DNA of 64,000 nt, from the NCBI GenBank assembly GCA_029309925.1, contig JARKND010000005.1:1302001-1366000 (forward strand), read 5' to 3'. The notes under the pieces were generated by a model. The model was not told where the DNA came from and ran no database searches. It worked only from the letters and a program-made list of their open reading frames with translations. The translations under genes and the position numbers were made by a program. Each line of letters opens with the position of its first letter. Within the stretch, counting starts at the first letter, position 1. This stretch comes from Fulvivirgaceae bacterium JP3-4 (GTDB taxonomy: Bacteria > Bacteroidota > Bacteroidia > Cytophagales > Cyclobacteriaceae). Below, piece by piece: positions 1 through 8,455 of this stretch.

Positions 1-287
1 TGGACAAGAACCAGCAGCCAAAAACAGTATCAACGAAACGTTGTGCATTTACAGAAAACTGCAAGAAGTATCATCTTACGTCAAGAGAAGTTGAGATTAT
101 AAAGCTGCTTATTAAAGGCATTCCTTACAAAATAATTAGCGCTGAACTCGATATATCGGAGAAGACAGTGAGCAAACACGTTTCGAATATATTTTCAAAG
201 GTTGGCGTGAATAACAAGGTTGAACTTATAAACAAGCTCGATGCTCAGCAACACGTAAGTGCCTCAGAGACAGAAGGACAAATGTGA
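1..287 (+). CDS. LuxR-type HTH regulator, C-terminal part (5' truncated by window)
   Basis: This is an open frame entering from the left edge, with codons starting at base 3 and a TGA at 285-287. About 94 residues are visible. They contain a GerE/LuxR DNA-binding domain: LTSREVEIIKLLIKG, then ISEKTVSKHVSNIFSKVGV, with the usual recognition helix and dimerisation helix. The receiver or sensor part is outside the window. In this family the protein binds promoter DNA as a dimer, often as a NarL-type response regulator. Its position just before the first ICE genes, on the same strand, suggests it may regulate the element, but it could equally be a neighbouring gene. The target and the signal are unknown. 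Confidence 0.85.
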   Translation, partial: DKNQQPKTVSTKRCAFTENCKKYHLTSREVEIIKLLIKGIPYKIISAELDISEKTVSKHVSNIFSKVGVNNKVELINKLDAQQHVSASETEGQM

Positions 288-409
288 GTACGTCAAAAGG
301 CGTACGATAAAAACCCCAGGCCATTTACAGCAAAAAGAGTATTGCTTTACTGCCCATTTCAGTCAAACATTTGCTTCATAGCTAGTGAAGGAATGGAAAG
401 GAGGCAATT

Positions 410-1549
410 GTGGCGTATGAATTGGAAAATATTGAAGTCCAAATATCTAAGAATATCAGTGTAGCGGCTTCTGACAATATAGAGTTTGATGTGCCTATGT
501 TTCTCGAGGAGCTTGATTCCGAATGCTTCAAGGTGAAGCGGGCGTTCAGACATCAGGTTGTGTCTTTCGAGAACGAGCGACTTATCAAACGCTATTTTCA
601 TTTTCACCAGGAGTCACTGATCGCATTGATCAATACCCTTCATGCAGAGCAGCAATTAAACACAGCATTTCTTCATTCAATTCTTGAAAGGCTTGCCGGT
701 CTATTACAATATCTCGAAGAGCATTTTCCCGAGTATTTCAACCAGGATATGAAGATGCCAACCCTTCACCAATCAAAGGTAAAAACCGAACTAAATGGAT
801 TCTGTAAACTGATGTCAGCTAAGTTTAAGGCAACCAACATCGATCCTACGCTGGTAAACCTACTTATAGGGTGCGTCAATTCTCAGAGTGAAGGTGCTCA
901 TCTTACATTCAGACAATTCTACTATTTCAAGTTACTACGAATCAACATAGAGAGCATCGACTCTTCGGAACAGTCAGTGTTAGAGACTATCGATGTTATT
1001 AAGGTACTGCTTCATTGTAACTTCAACTCCGAACACTTTTACTCTTATCTGATTAAGTATATCAACTGCATTATTGCCAGGCAAACAACTCTACACGATC
1101 AAGTCGACCAACTCACCTATTTTTTGAAATTTTCCTATCAGGAATCATCTAATCAAGCTATAGCATTTCGGGCGGATTCAGCTCCAATCAACATGCAAAT
1201 TTCAGAATGGTTATCGCAGGAGTTGATGTACCTTAAAACCAAACAGCAATTGTTGCCGACAATCAGCGCGGAAGAAATCGTGCCAAGTGAGTTTAAACTC
1301 AATTTCGACATTTCGGTCTCTCATCTTGCTTTCCTATTCAGAGCGTTTATCGAGGCAGGTGTCATTCAGAATAAAAATACTTCCGAGCTTATCAGGTTTC
1401 TTAGTAAATACGTAAAGACAAAGAAACAGGAAAGTATTTCATTTGAGAGTTTTAGAATAAAATACTACAGCGTTGAAAGTGGTACGAAAGATGCGGTGAA
1501 GAAGACACTGCAGAGTGTTTTAAATTTTATTTCAAACTTTAACCATTGA
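410..1549 (+). CDS. RteC-like regulatory protein (divergent, 379 aa)
   Basis: The frame starts at a GTG preceded by an AGGAGG-like sequence at about 398-403; no in-frame ATG lies close by. The protein is helical and soluble, without a signal peptide. Its C-terminus (about residues 295-375) follows the same pattern as the C-terminus of the RteC protein at 7549-8367: a short helix ending in AGV, then a stretch of the type NKNTSELIRFLSKY, then a terminal helix. RteC proteins of Bacteroides conjugative transposons are DNA-binding activators of excision and transfer genes. The assignment rests on pattern resemblance and on location at the head of the element. The first 290 residues were not recognised. 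The next gene begins 3 bp after the stop, so the two are probably co-transcribed. Confidence 0.5.
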   Translation: MAYELENIEVQISKNISVAASDNIEFDVPMFLEELDSECFKVKRAFRHQVVSFENERLIKRYFHFHQESLIALINTLHAEQQLNTAFLHSILERLAGLLQYLEEHFPEYFNQDMKMPTLHQSKVKTELNGFCKLMSAKFKATNIDPTLVNLLIGCVNSQSEGAHLTFRQFYYFKLLRINIESIDSSEQSVLETIDVIKVLLHCNFNSEHFYSYLIKYINCIIARQTTLHDQVDQLTYFLKFSYQESSNQAIAFRADSAPINMQISEWLSQELMYLKTKQQLLPTISAEEIVPSEFKLNFDISVSHLAFLFRAFIEAGVIQNKNTSELIRFLSKYVKTKKQESISFESFRIKYYSVESGTKDAVKKTLQSVLNFISNFNH

Positions 1550-1552
1550 GAT

Positions 1553-1984
1553 ATGTGCAGACTGACAATTGGATTTTTTGGAATTATAGGCTGGGCTATC
1601 ATTTCATGCTCCCCAGCTGAAAGTAATACAAGCGATGGAGTAAGCGGTGTTTATGTGCGTGAATACTCGACAGAGGTTCTTCATCAAACGAGTGGTAATA
1701 AAGTTGGAATGACAACCTTCCGTGACACCATCAGGATAGCAAAAGCCGGGGAAGATTATCATATCGAAAATGTAAAGTGGAAAATGAATGATTACGACCA
1801 GGACGGATGGCAGGACATGAAGCACGGTGAGAATAGACCACTGCCTGAGTTTGATGCAGCATACGATGAAGCCTCGAAGTCATTGAATCCAAAATCGGCC
1901 GGAGTTGTACCGACACTATACATTAATCAGGGTCAGCTCTCAGTTGGAAAGAATTCAACCATTGCATATACAAAGATCAACTAA
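1553..1984 (+). CDS. ICE-associated lipoprotein, function unknown
   Basis: The 143-residue product has a lipoprotein signal: a hydrophobic run (residues 4-17) ending in ISC, with Cys19 as the predicted lipidation site. It is therefore probably membrane-anchored and faces the periplasm or the cell surface. The mature part contains GVYVREYSTEV, a DTIRI strand, and a segment rich in Asp, Trp and Pro (DYDQDGWQDMKH, then ENRPLPEF). This resembles small lipoproteins often carried next to Bacteroidetes transfer genes. No catalytic motif is visible. It begins 3 bp after the RteC-like gene and is probably in its operon. Confidence 0.75.
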   Translation: MCRLTIGFFGIIGWAIISCSPAESNTSDGVSGVYVREYSTEVLHQTSGNKVGMTTFRDTIRIAKAGEDYHIENVKWKMNDYDQDGWQDMKHGENRPLPEFDAAYDEASKSLNPKSAGVVPTLYINQGQLSVGKNSTIAYTKIN

Positions 1985-1996
1985 GCTGCTTTACCG

Positions 1997-2025
1997 AAAT
2001 ATTTCGCTCCAAGGTTGGTACCAAC
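1997..2025 (+). promoter_or_regulatory. Putative ICE operator copy 1 (GTTGGTACCAAC palindrome)
   Basis: A 29-bp stretch ending in the perfect 12-bp palindrome GTTGGTACCAAC (2014-2025) is repeated exactly at 9110-9138. Here the palindrome centre lies about 60 bp upstream of the primase ATG. A third, degenerate relative with GGTACTAGTACC precedes the mob operon at 3865-3876. The shared position relative to three operon starts is seen directly; an operator function is inferred. The LuxR-type or RteC-type regulators of the element are the obvious candidate binders. Confidence 0.5.
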
Positions 2026-2078
2026 TATGTAGTTTGAAATTTTCCGAGACGTGATTTTTGAGCCATAAATAAAACATT

Positions 2079-2969
2079 ATGGCTCTTAATTTTTCAGAAT
2101 CCAAACGAATTCCAATCACAGAGTATCTGGCGACACTGGGCTTCACGCCAGCTAAAGTTCGTGGCAATGATTATTGGTATCAATCTCCTTTCAGAGGGGA
2201 GAAAGATCCTTCCTTTAAGGTTAACACCAGACTCAATTTGTGGTATGATCATGGTTCCGGTGAGGGCGGCACAATTCTCGACCTTGGCGCAAGAATCAAT
2301 AATTGTTCAATTTCGGAGTTTGCCGAAAGGTTAAACACCCTAAACCTGTCGTCAACATCATTTTCCTTTCACCGTAAGCCGGAGAATGATGGAGATCCAA
2401 AATTGTTGATTAACAAACTCTATCACCTCACTGATCCAGCGCTTATCGACTATCTGAAAGCAAGAGGAATTTCAATTGAACTTGCCAGCAACCATTGTGT
2501 GGAAGCACAGTTTTCGATCGGGGAAAAAAGTTTCAAGGCAATCGGTTTCCAAAATCAGTCGGGTGGATTTGAGCTAAGGAATAGCTGGTTCAAGGGTTCC
2601 TCTTCTCCAAAAGACATTTCCTATTTCAACAGCGATCAAGGTCGCCTTTGCGTCCTTGAAGGCTTTATAGATTTTCTGTCGCTCAAGCAGCTGGGCAAAG
2701 ACGTATTTCCAACCGTTGAAAATTCCGACTTTCTTGTATTAAACTCATTGAGTCTTCTTTCAAAAAATCTCGAACCCTTGAAAGGGCACAGCGAGGTCCA
2801 TCTTTTCCTGGACAACGACCAGGCTGGTTTCAAGGCAAAGTCACAGCTTGAATCTGCCGGTATACGATTTAAAGATCAATCCAATTCGTATCAGAAGTTC
2901 AAGGACCTTAATGAGTTCCTGGTAGAATCGCGGCTGACCTCTGGCAGGCGACACGTGCTCAAGTTCTGA
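2079..2969 (+). CDS. CHC2/toprim DNA primase-like protein of the ICE
   Basis: This 296-residue protein has a DnaG-like layout. An N-terminal CHC2-type domain (about residues 10-85) contains DYWYQSPFRGEKDPSF and WYDHGSGEGGTILD. A toprim domain (about residues 185-285) has the acidic motif LCVLEGFIDFLS, with its catalytic Glu near residue 193, and HLFLDNDQAG with the metal-binding DND. The cysteines and histidine that bind zinc in DnaG CHC2 domains are absent, as is common for ICE-borne primases. The expected role is RNA priming of the single DNA strand after conjugative transfer. The helicase-binding domain of DnaG is missing. The gene stands alone, about 110 bp after the lipoprotein gene. Confidence 0.85.
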   Translation: MALNFSESKRIPITEYLATLGFTPAKVRGNDYWYQSPFRGEKDPSFKVNTRLNLWYDHGSGEGGTILDLGARINNCSISEFAERLNTLNLSSTSFSFHRKPENDGDPKLLINKLYHLTDPALIDYLKARGISIELASNHCVEAQFSIGEKSFKAIGFQNQSGGFELRNSWFKGSSSPKDISYFNSDQGRLCVLEGFIDFLSLKQLGKDVFPTVENSDFLVLNSLSLLSKNLEPLKGHSEVHLFLDNDQAGFKAKSQLESAGIRFKDQSNSYQKFKDLNEFLVESRLTSGRRHVLKF

Positions 2970-3039
2970 CCTTGGAACCACTTTCAAGCACCTTGGAAGC
3001 ACCTTACCATCAATTTCGATTCACCTTAACAATGATTTT

Positions 3040-3597
3040 ATGAACCAAATAGTAACATATCTCGAAAGCAAGAACGCCATCTTCCATGGCGCGCTTGTCC
3101 TTATGATCCTGTATGTGCCGCATGCCGGAGCCTTGTTCGTCCAGCTTGAGCACCTTGACATGTCCTTTTCCGGCCTGAATTTCCTTAACTGGTTTTATGG
3201 TATTGCTCTGGCGGCAATTATTGAGTTCCTGATTTTGCTTTTCCTTATCAACGGTTATCGAACAACCGGCAAGTTCTATGCAATTGTCAGCTTCTTTTTA
3301 AATGCTTTTTATTACGACTACTGGTTCATCAGTATCCAAGATCCCACAATCGGTAACGTAAAAACCACGATTGTGAGCTTGTTTATATGTCTAACACATT
3401 CACTTTCGGTCTGGCAATTGAGCGAATTATTTTACCGGAGATTGAAGGATGAAAGGGTTGAATTGTTTTGCTCCGAATGCAATGCCGGACCATTCTCAAA
3501 TAAAAAATCACTAGATGGACATTTCTCAAAGGCTCATAAAGGAAGAAAAAAAGAAGAAGTATTGCTTTCCAGTCAATCAAATGACGTTGCCGCCTAA
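3040..3597 (+). CDS. Four-TM membrane protein with C-terminal C2H2 zinc finger
   Basis: The 185-residue protein has four predicted membrane segments (about residues 14-35, 48-73, 79-99 and 107-126). A short cytoplasmic tail follows, with Cys144-X2-Cys147 and His161-X4-His166, the spacing of a classical C2H2 zinc finger, and a basic KGRKKEE end. A C2H2 finger joined to a membrane anchor is unusual in bacteria and suggests DNA or protein binding at the inner membrane. It lies between the primase and mob genes of the ICE and is followed by a strong terminator. A link to DNA processing at the membrane is plausible, but no function is established. Confidence 0.75.
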   Translation: MNQIVTYLESKNAIFHGALVLMILYVPHAGALFVQLEHLDMSFSGLNFLNWFYGIALAAIIEFLILLFLINGYRTTGKFYAIVSFFLNAFYYDYWFISIQDPTIGNVKTTIVSLFICLTHSLSVWQLSELFYRRLKDERVELFCSECNAGPFSNKKSLDGHFSKAHKGRKKEEVLLSSQSNDVAA

Positions 3598-3624
3598 AAT
3601 TTATTCTTCACAGAAATCTTAATC

Positions 3625-3650
3625 AAAGCTCGGAATCACCGGGCTTTTTC
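3625..3650 (+). terminator. Rho-independent terminator after the membrane zinc-finger gene
   Basis: AAAGCTCGG, a 5-nt AATCA loop, then CCGGGCTTT form a 9-bp stem with one G·U pair, running into a T-rich tail. It ends the 3040-3597 transcript and insulates the mob operon. Confidence 0.8.
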
Positions 3651-3864
3651 ATGTCCACAAATCGATGACCTTCAAATTTCCTCAAGCTTTCAGAGTCTGT
3701 AAATTAAATGGCTATGCTTGTTCCTCCAGCATAAGCAAGATGTACAAATGTCTGCCAAAAATGATTGCCTTCACTCGGAACTCGTTTCGGCCGCTTTCGC
3801 GAGTTGAACTCATTTCACACAAGACTGAAAAATCTTTTTTGCTGTAGGCCAATCATTTAGCGGG

Positions 3865-3876
3865 GGTACTAGTACC
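3865..3876 (+). promoter_or_regulatory. Putative ICE operator copy 3 (GGTACTAGTACC palindrome)
   Basis: A perfect 12-bp palindrome lies 59 bp before the mob operon ATG. The preceding AATCATTTAGC resembles the AATATTTCGC that precedes the palindromes at 2014 and 9127. Downstream, TTTTCCGAAAGAC (3887-3899) resembles TTTTCCGAGAC (2040-2050) after copy 1. The function is inferred from this shared layout. Confidence 0.4.
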
Positions 3877-3935
3877 GTTGTAACTGTTTTCCGAAAGACC
3901 AACCCATTTACTTCGCTGGCATAGATAAAGAAAAT

Positions 3936-4343
3936 ATGGGACGCAAACCAAAGGAAGATAGAACCACGCTTCTGACACACAGGCTAAGACTCCGCGTCAG
4001 CGAAGGTACTCTCAAGCGACTTGAGTCAATTGCAGGAAGCAGTAATTGCAAGTCAATTGCAGCAGTTGCTCGAAGGATTCTTTCAAGCCAGAAGATTTTG
4101 CTTTTTACGAAAGACGTCTCTTACGAAGAGCCGCTTCAGGAATTGATTGGCATCCGACAAGAACTTCGAGCCATCGGTGTGAATGTGAACCAGATCACAC
4201 ACTCCTTCCATACGTCAGAAAGCGTCAATCAAAAGATGTTCAACGCACTCAAGGTGGCGGAAGAATATGCTAAGGTCAATGACAAGGTGGAAGAGTTGGT
4301 AAGGTTGGTCGGGGAACTTGGTGACAAATGGTTGCAAAGGTGA
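3936..4343 (+). CDS. mobA: Relaxosome accessory protein (MobC/MobA-type)
   Basis: A basic 135-residue protein. An N-terminal ribbon-helix-helix-like part (HRLRLRVSEGTLKRLESIAG) is followed by the family motif LRAIGVNVNQITHSF near residues 78-93, characteristic of plasmid MobC-family relaxosome proteins. These bind oriT and help the relaxase nick it. The gene overlaps the relaxase gene by 16 bp, so the two are translationally coupled and belong to one mobilisation operon. In Bacteroides ICE nomenclature the equivalent is MobA; the Pfam family is called MobC. It is probably controlled from the promoter region at 3850-3935. Confidence 0.85.
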   Translation: MGRKPKEDRTTLLTHRLRLRVSEGTLKRLESIAGSSNCKSIAAVARRILSSQKILLFTKDVSYEEPLQELIGIRQELRAIGVNVNQITHSFHTSESVNQKMFNALKVAEEYAKVNDKVEELVRLVGELGDKWLQR

Positions 4344-5587
4344 TATCAGGAAAAACAATCCGGGGAGTTTTGAGTTACAATGAGGACAAAGTAACTGAAG
4401 GTTCTGCGATATGCCTGTCAGCAGTTGGCTTTCGACATGAGGCAAACAGATTAAGCTTTAATCAAAAACTTGAAACGATTGTCGGCTATCAGCAAAAGAA
4501 TGAGCGAACTCAAGTTAATGCCGTTCACATCTCCTTGAACTTCGATAAGTCCGACCGCCTGGATGCAAATAGGTTAAGTTCAATTGCCGAAACCTACATG
4601 AACAAAATAGGATTCGGCCTACAACCCTTTTTGGTGTATCAGCACTTTGATGCTGCGCATCCCCATATCCATATTGTTACGACAAATATCCAAAGAGATG
4701 GCACCCGCATTCCACTCCATAATATAGGACGTACTCATTCAGAAAAGGCCAGAAAGGAAATTGAATCTGAATTCAATTTAGTTAAAGCTCAGGGTAGAAA
4801 AATCGCAAATGAATTTCTCAAGCCGATAGACCTTGCGGCAGCTGATTACGGCAAGTCAGAAACTAAGCGAACAATTTCCAATATCGTTAATACAGTGATC
4901 CGTTCTTACAAGTTCACCTCCATTCATGAATTGAATGCAGTATTGAAGCAGTACAATGTGATCGCTGATCGCGGCAGCGAAGGTTCGATGGTTCGCAACA
5001 TGAACGGCTTACGATATAGTATTGTCGATACCAACAGTAACATGATCGGTATCCCTATTAAAGCAAGTTCGATCTACGGAAAGCCAACTCTCAATTTTCT
5101 AAATGAGAAATACACGGTAAATGAATTGCTTCGGTCTCCGCATAAAGAGCAATTGAAACGTCTGATTGATGACGAGCTGAAACGGAGTACAAGTTTCGAC
5201 AGTCTCGTACAAAGTCTTATCGGAAAGAATGTTTATCCGGTTCTTCGTAAGAATCAAGAAGGTAAAATATATGGAGTCACATTCATCGATAACAATACGA
5301 AGTGTGTTTTCAATGGAAGCGATATTGGAAAGCAGTACAGTGCAAAGGGTATTCTTGATCGATTTAGTGATCTCGCGAAAAACAGCAAAGTTCACATTCC
5401 GACAATAGGTACCAGAAACACGGATATCAAATATTCTGCGCCCGTCCATACCGGATCATCAGATTTACAAAGCCAAAACAATACCACCGGATTACTAACG
5501 ACCCTCACAGGTGCGCACCTCGATAAGTCCGATGTGGATTCTAATCTCAAAAAGAAACGCAGAAAGAAGAAAGGAAGATCATTATAA
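4328..5587 (+). CDS. mobB: Relaxase / mobilisation nuclease (MobB-type)
   Basis: The 419-residue protein has a MobP-like relaxase domain. The N-terminal GVLSYNEDKV carries a candidate catalytic tyrosine, and HFDAAHPHIHIVTTN (about residues 107-121) holds the three-histidine metal site and the following Asn. The reaction is strand-specific nicking at oriT with covalent attachment to the 5' end, after which the protein pilots the strand through the coupling protein. The C-terminal 150 residues end in a very basic KKKRRKKKGRS tail. It overlaps mobA by 16 bp, and the coupling-protein gene starts 10 bp after its stop. Confidence 0.92.
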   Translation: MVAKVISGKTIRGVLSYNEDKVTEGSAICLSAVGFRHEANRLSFNQKLETIVGYQQKNERTQVNAVHISLNFDKSDRLDANRLSSIAETYMNKIGFGLQPFLVYQHFDAAHPHIHIVTTNIQRDGTRIPLHNIGRTHSEKARKEIESEFNLVKAQGRKIANEFLKPIDLAAADYGKSETKRTISNIVNTVIRSYKFTSIHELNAVLKQYNVIADRGSEGSMVRNMNGLRYSIVDTNSNMIGIPIKASSIYGKPTLNFLNEKYTVNELLRSPHKEQLKRLIDDELKRSTSFDSLVQSLIGKNVYPVLRKNQEGKIYGVTFIDNNTKCVFNGSDIGKQYSAKGILDRFSDLAKNSKVHIPTIGTRNTDIKYSAPVHTGSSDLQSQNNTTGLLTTLTGAHLDKSDVDSNLKKKRRKKKGRSL

Positions 5588-5597
5588 AAGAATTTTT

Positions 5598-7538
5598 ATG
5601 GCAACGACTGGAGAAAATGAACAAGCACTAAGGAAAATAATAGACTTCACTCGAATGGCGAGTATCGTTATCCTCGTACTTCACTTTTATTACACATGCC
5701 ACTTTGCTTTTGAAGCGTGGGGATATACCTCCGTGATAATGGACAATATCTTGCTTCGACTTTCTAAGACGGGCCTGTTTCAAAATGCATATGTATCCAA
5801 ACTGTTTATTCTAGGACTGTTGGTCATTTCACTTTTTGGAGCGAAGGGAAAAAAACATGACGAAATGAGATTCGCGAATTGTATTGCAATAGTTATTATA
5901 GGTTCCACCCTTTTTATGTTTTCCCATTTTCTCTTCGGTCTTCCTTTTGAATTGGGAGCCATCGTGATCGCTTACGTGCTCACAGCAACAACAGGTTGGC
6001 TACTTGTATTAACCGGTGGTACCCGTATTTCCCGACTGTTACACATCAGGCTGACTGGAGATATTTTCAATTCCAAAAATGAGTCGTTTCCTCAAGAAGA
6101 AAGATTGCTGGAAAATGAATACAGCATAAACTTGCCATCACAGTATAGTTTGAAAGGCAAGATTCGAAGAAGCTGGATAAATTTTATTAATCCGTTTAGA
6201 TCATTGCTGGTAATTGGAACGCCAGGTGCCGGAAAATCCTATTTCGTAATTCGTCATATCATTACTCAGCATATCAAGAAAGGCTTTTCAATGTTCATCT
6301 ACGATTTCAAGTACGATGATCTCAGCCGGATTGCTTACAATACTCTACGTCAACATTACGATGCCTACCATGTTCGGCCAGCCTTTTATGTAATTAACTT
6401 CGATCAGATATATCATCGATGCAATCCCCTGGACCCAGCAACCATGGAAGATATTACCGATGCGACTGAAGCTTCAAGGACGATTATGTTGGGACTGAAT
6501 CGTGAGTGGATTAAAAAGCAAGGCGACTTCTTTGTTGAATCTCCAATCAATTTCCTGACAGCCATGATCTGGTTTCTTAAGAAATATGACGGTGGCATTT
6601 ACTGCACTTTGCCACATGTTATTGAGCTAATGCAACTGGACTATCCTACTCTATTTAAAGTATTAAAGACTGAGCCGGAGATCGAGGTTCTAATTAATCC
6701 TTTTGAGTCTGCTTATCGACATGAGGCAATGGAGCAGCTGGAGGGACAGATTGCGAGTGCTAAAATTGGAATGGCAAGACTATCATCTCCCCAATTGTAC
6801 TATGTCTTGTCTGGAAATGATTTTACACTCGACATCAATAATCCGGAGAAGCCAAAAATTGTCTGTATGGGAAACAATCCCCAAAAGCAACAGATCTATG
6901 GCGCTGTTCTCTCATTATATATCACTCGAGTAATCAAGCTTGTTAACAAAAAACGTCAACTGAAGAGTAGCTTGATCTTCGATGAGTTTCCGACAATCTA
7001 TTTTAACGGGATTGATAACCTGATGGCAACAGCGAGAGCAAACAAAGTTGCAACGACCCTTGCTGTCCAGGATTATAGTCAATTGAAAAAAGACTATGGA
7101 AAAGAACAGGCAGAAGTAATCATGAATATTGTCGGCAATGTAATAAGCGGGCAGGTTGTTGGTGAAACGGCCAAGGTGCTGTCAGATCGTTTTGGAAAAG
7201 TTGTGCAGGAAAGAGAAAGTATTTCAGTGAATGCCTCAGACACTTCACACAGCAGATCAACTCATCTTGATTCAGCAATTCCGCCATCGAAGATCGCCTC
7301 TCTTTCGTCTGGAGAGTTTGTTGGAATGGTTGCTGATGACCCTGACCAAAAGATTCAGTTAAAAATATTTCATAATGAAATCCTTAATGACCACGAGGCA
7401 ATACGAAGAGAAGAAGAAGATTATGAGCCAATTCCATTGGTGAGAGAGATAACGCAGCAGGAGATCCAGGATAACTACTTCCGGATAAAGGAGGACATCA
7501 AGTCCATTATTGAGCAGAAGATTTCAAAAGCAGCCTAA
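5598..7538 (+). CDS. mobC: Type IV coupling protein (VirD4/TraG family; MobC of Bacteroides ICEs)
   Basis: I place the start at the ATG at 5598, 10 bp after the relaxase stop, giving 646 residues; a longer frame would run into the relaxase gene. Membrane segments lie in the first 150 residues. Walker A, GTPGAGKS, is at residues 207-214. Walker B, LIFDEFPTIYF, is near residue 460, followed by LMATARANKVATTLAVQD, typical of the family. The protein is a hexameric inner-membrane ATPase that brings the relaxase-DNA complex to the type IV channel. The C-terminal 130 residues are acidic and probably bind substrate. It sits in the mob operon ahead of rteC. Confidence 0.93.
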   Translation: MATTGENEQALRKIIDFTRMASIVILVLHFYYTCHFAFEAWGYTSVIMDNILLRLSKTGLFQNAYVSKLFILGLLVISLFGAKGKKHDEMRFANCIAIVIIGSTLFMFSHFLFGLPFELGAIVIAYVLTATTGWLLVLTGGTRISRLLHIRLTGDIFNSKNESFPQEERLLENEYSINLPSQYSLKGKIRRSWINFINPFRSLLVIGTPGAGKSYFVIRHIITQHIKKGFSMFIYDFKYDDLSRIAYNTLRQHYDAYHVRPAFYVINFDQIYHRCNPLDPATMEDITDATEASRTIMLGLNREWIKKQGDFFVESPINFLTAMIWFLKKYDGGIYCTLPHVIELMQLDYPTLFKVLKTEPEIEVLINPFESAYRHEAMEQLEGQIASAKIGMARLSSPQLYYVLSGNDFTLDINNPEKPKIVCMGNNPQKQQIYGAVLSLYITRVIKLVNKKRQLKSSLIFDEFPTIYFNGIDNLMATARANKVATTLAVQDYSQLKKDYGKEQAEVIMNIVGNVISGQVVGETAKVLSDRFGKVVQERESISVNASDTSHSRSTHLDSAIPPSKIASLSSGEFVGMVADDPDQKIQLKIFHNEILNDHEAIRREEEDYEPIPLVREITQQEIQDNYFRIKEDIKSIIEQKISKAA

Positions 7539-7548
7539 TTTAGAATTT

Positions 7549-8367
7549 ATGAACATCACAGAATTTTCCGAAGGATTATACGACACAATGAGAGAAAAAC
7601 TGGTCGAAATAGAATTGTCGGCCAAAGACGAAATCTCAAAAGAAACGAGCATCATTGAAATAATAAAGTCCCACACTTATGGGCTAAAGAACTTTTTATA
7701 CCAATACCAATTTGAGAGTGAGGAAGAAGAAATTGATTTTTTCAAAAACATCAAACCCAAGTTTGTAAGCCTCCTGTTATTTCACAACGACTTTTTCGAG
7801 ATCGAGATTTCCAAGCCGCTAGATAAGGATGGTGTAATTAAGCACTACCAAAATTCACTTAACAAAGGCCAGGCGTTTATTAATGCAAATCTAGGACTCT
7901 ATAAATACTATCACTTTGGATACGAATATCTTGACTCCAAATACTTCCGTTCTGAAGTGAGCAAAGATGCTGACGGAATGCTTGACTCAAGATTTTGCAC
8001 GCCCTATGATCACAAATTCTGCATGATCAAAGCCTTCGAGCTCTTGAAGGAGCATGTCACACGCTGCATTGAGCAGGTTCAGAACGGTACGACCGGTGTA
8101 CCGACATTGCAGTGGACAGGGAATAAGTCATATTTGATAGAATTGATTTATGCGTTGCAGGTAGCTGGCGTTTTCAATAAATCAACGAGTGATGTTAGAG
8201 CCATCGCTGTCTATTTCCAGAAAGCGTTCAATGTTGATCTAGGGAATTATTACCGAACATTAAAGGACATTCAAATTCGAAAGGGCAGCAGCAAGACTCA
8301 TTTTCTAGATGAGTTAAAGTGCAAGCTCTCCGAAAAATTGGACGAAGAACTGGTTGCAGTTCGTTAA
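7549..8367 (+). CDS. rteC: RteC family tetracycline-regulation-type ICE activator
   Basis: The ATG at 7549, 10 bp after the coupling-protein stop, is preferred, giving 272 residues. The protein shows the RteC pattern: a helical N-terminus, EEEIDFFKNIKPKFVSLLLFHNDFFEIE near residues 58-85, then GLYKYYHFGYEYLDSKYF, and a C-terminal helical domain ending in SSKTHFLDELKCKLSEKLDEEL. In CTnDOT, RteC binds inverted repeats and activates the excision operon. Here the gene is the last of the mob operon and is followed by a strong terminator. The divergent RteC-like protein at 410-1549 appears to be a distant paralogue. Confidence 0.9.
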   Translation: MNITEFSEGLYDTMREKLVEIELSAKDEISKETSIIEIIKSHTYGLKNFLYQYQFESEEEEIDFFKNIKPKFVSLLLFHNDFFEIEISKPLDKDGVIKHYQNSLNKGQAFINANLGLYKYYHFGYEYLDSKYFRSEVSKDADGMLDSRFCTPYDHKFCMIKAFELLKEHVTRCIEQVQNGTTGVPTLQWTGNKSYLIELIYALQVAGVFNKSTSDVRAIAVYFQKAFNVDLGNYYRTLKDIQIRKGSSKTHFLDELKCKLSEKLDEELVAVR

Positions 8368-8372
8368 TGTGG

Positions 8373-8396
8373 AAAGCCCTGATTCAGGGCTTTTTT
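8373..8396 (+). terminator. Rho-independent terminator after rteC
   Basis: AAAGCCCTGA pairs with TCAGGGCTTT and leads directly into TTTTTT. It ends the mob-rteC operon. Confidence 0.9.
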
Positions 8397-8455
8397 CATT
8401 AAGTATTGATCCATACGCGTGGGATACCTAAATTATCTTGCTTAACGAAAGTCAT

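Larger units (their letters stand above)
3598..3935. other. Intergenic region before the mob operon (terminator, palindrome, possible oriT)
   Basis: This 338-bp gap holds the terminator of the membrane zinc-finger gene (3625-3650) and a GGTACTAGTACC palindrome about 65 bp before the mob operon. In mobilisable Bacteroides elements oriT commonly lies next to the relaxosome and relaxase genes, so 3850-3935 is a reasonable place to look for it. I see no nic-site motif that I can name. A 60-codon open frame at 3665-3847 has unconvincing composition and is not called. Confidence 0.45.

Noticed and set aside
3665-3847. 60-codon open frame between the membrane zinc-finger gene and the mob operon
   Set aside because: Composition is unlike a folded protein, there is no recognisable start context, and it spans a region with terminator and operator signals.
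3850-3935. Definite oriT call before the mob genes
   Set aside because: Position is right, but I see no nic consensus or characteristic inverted repeat beyond the 12-bp palindrome.
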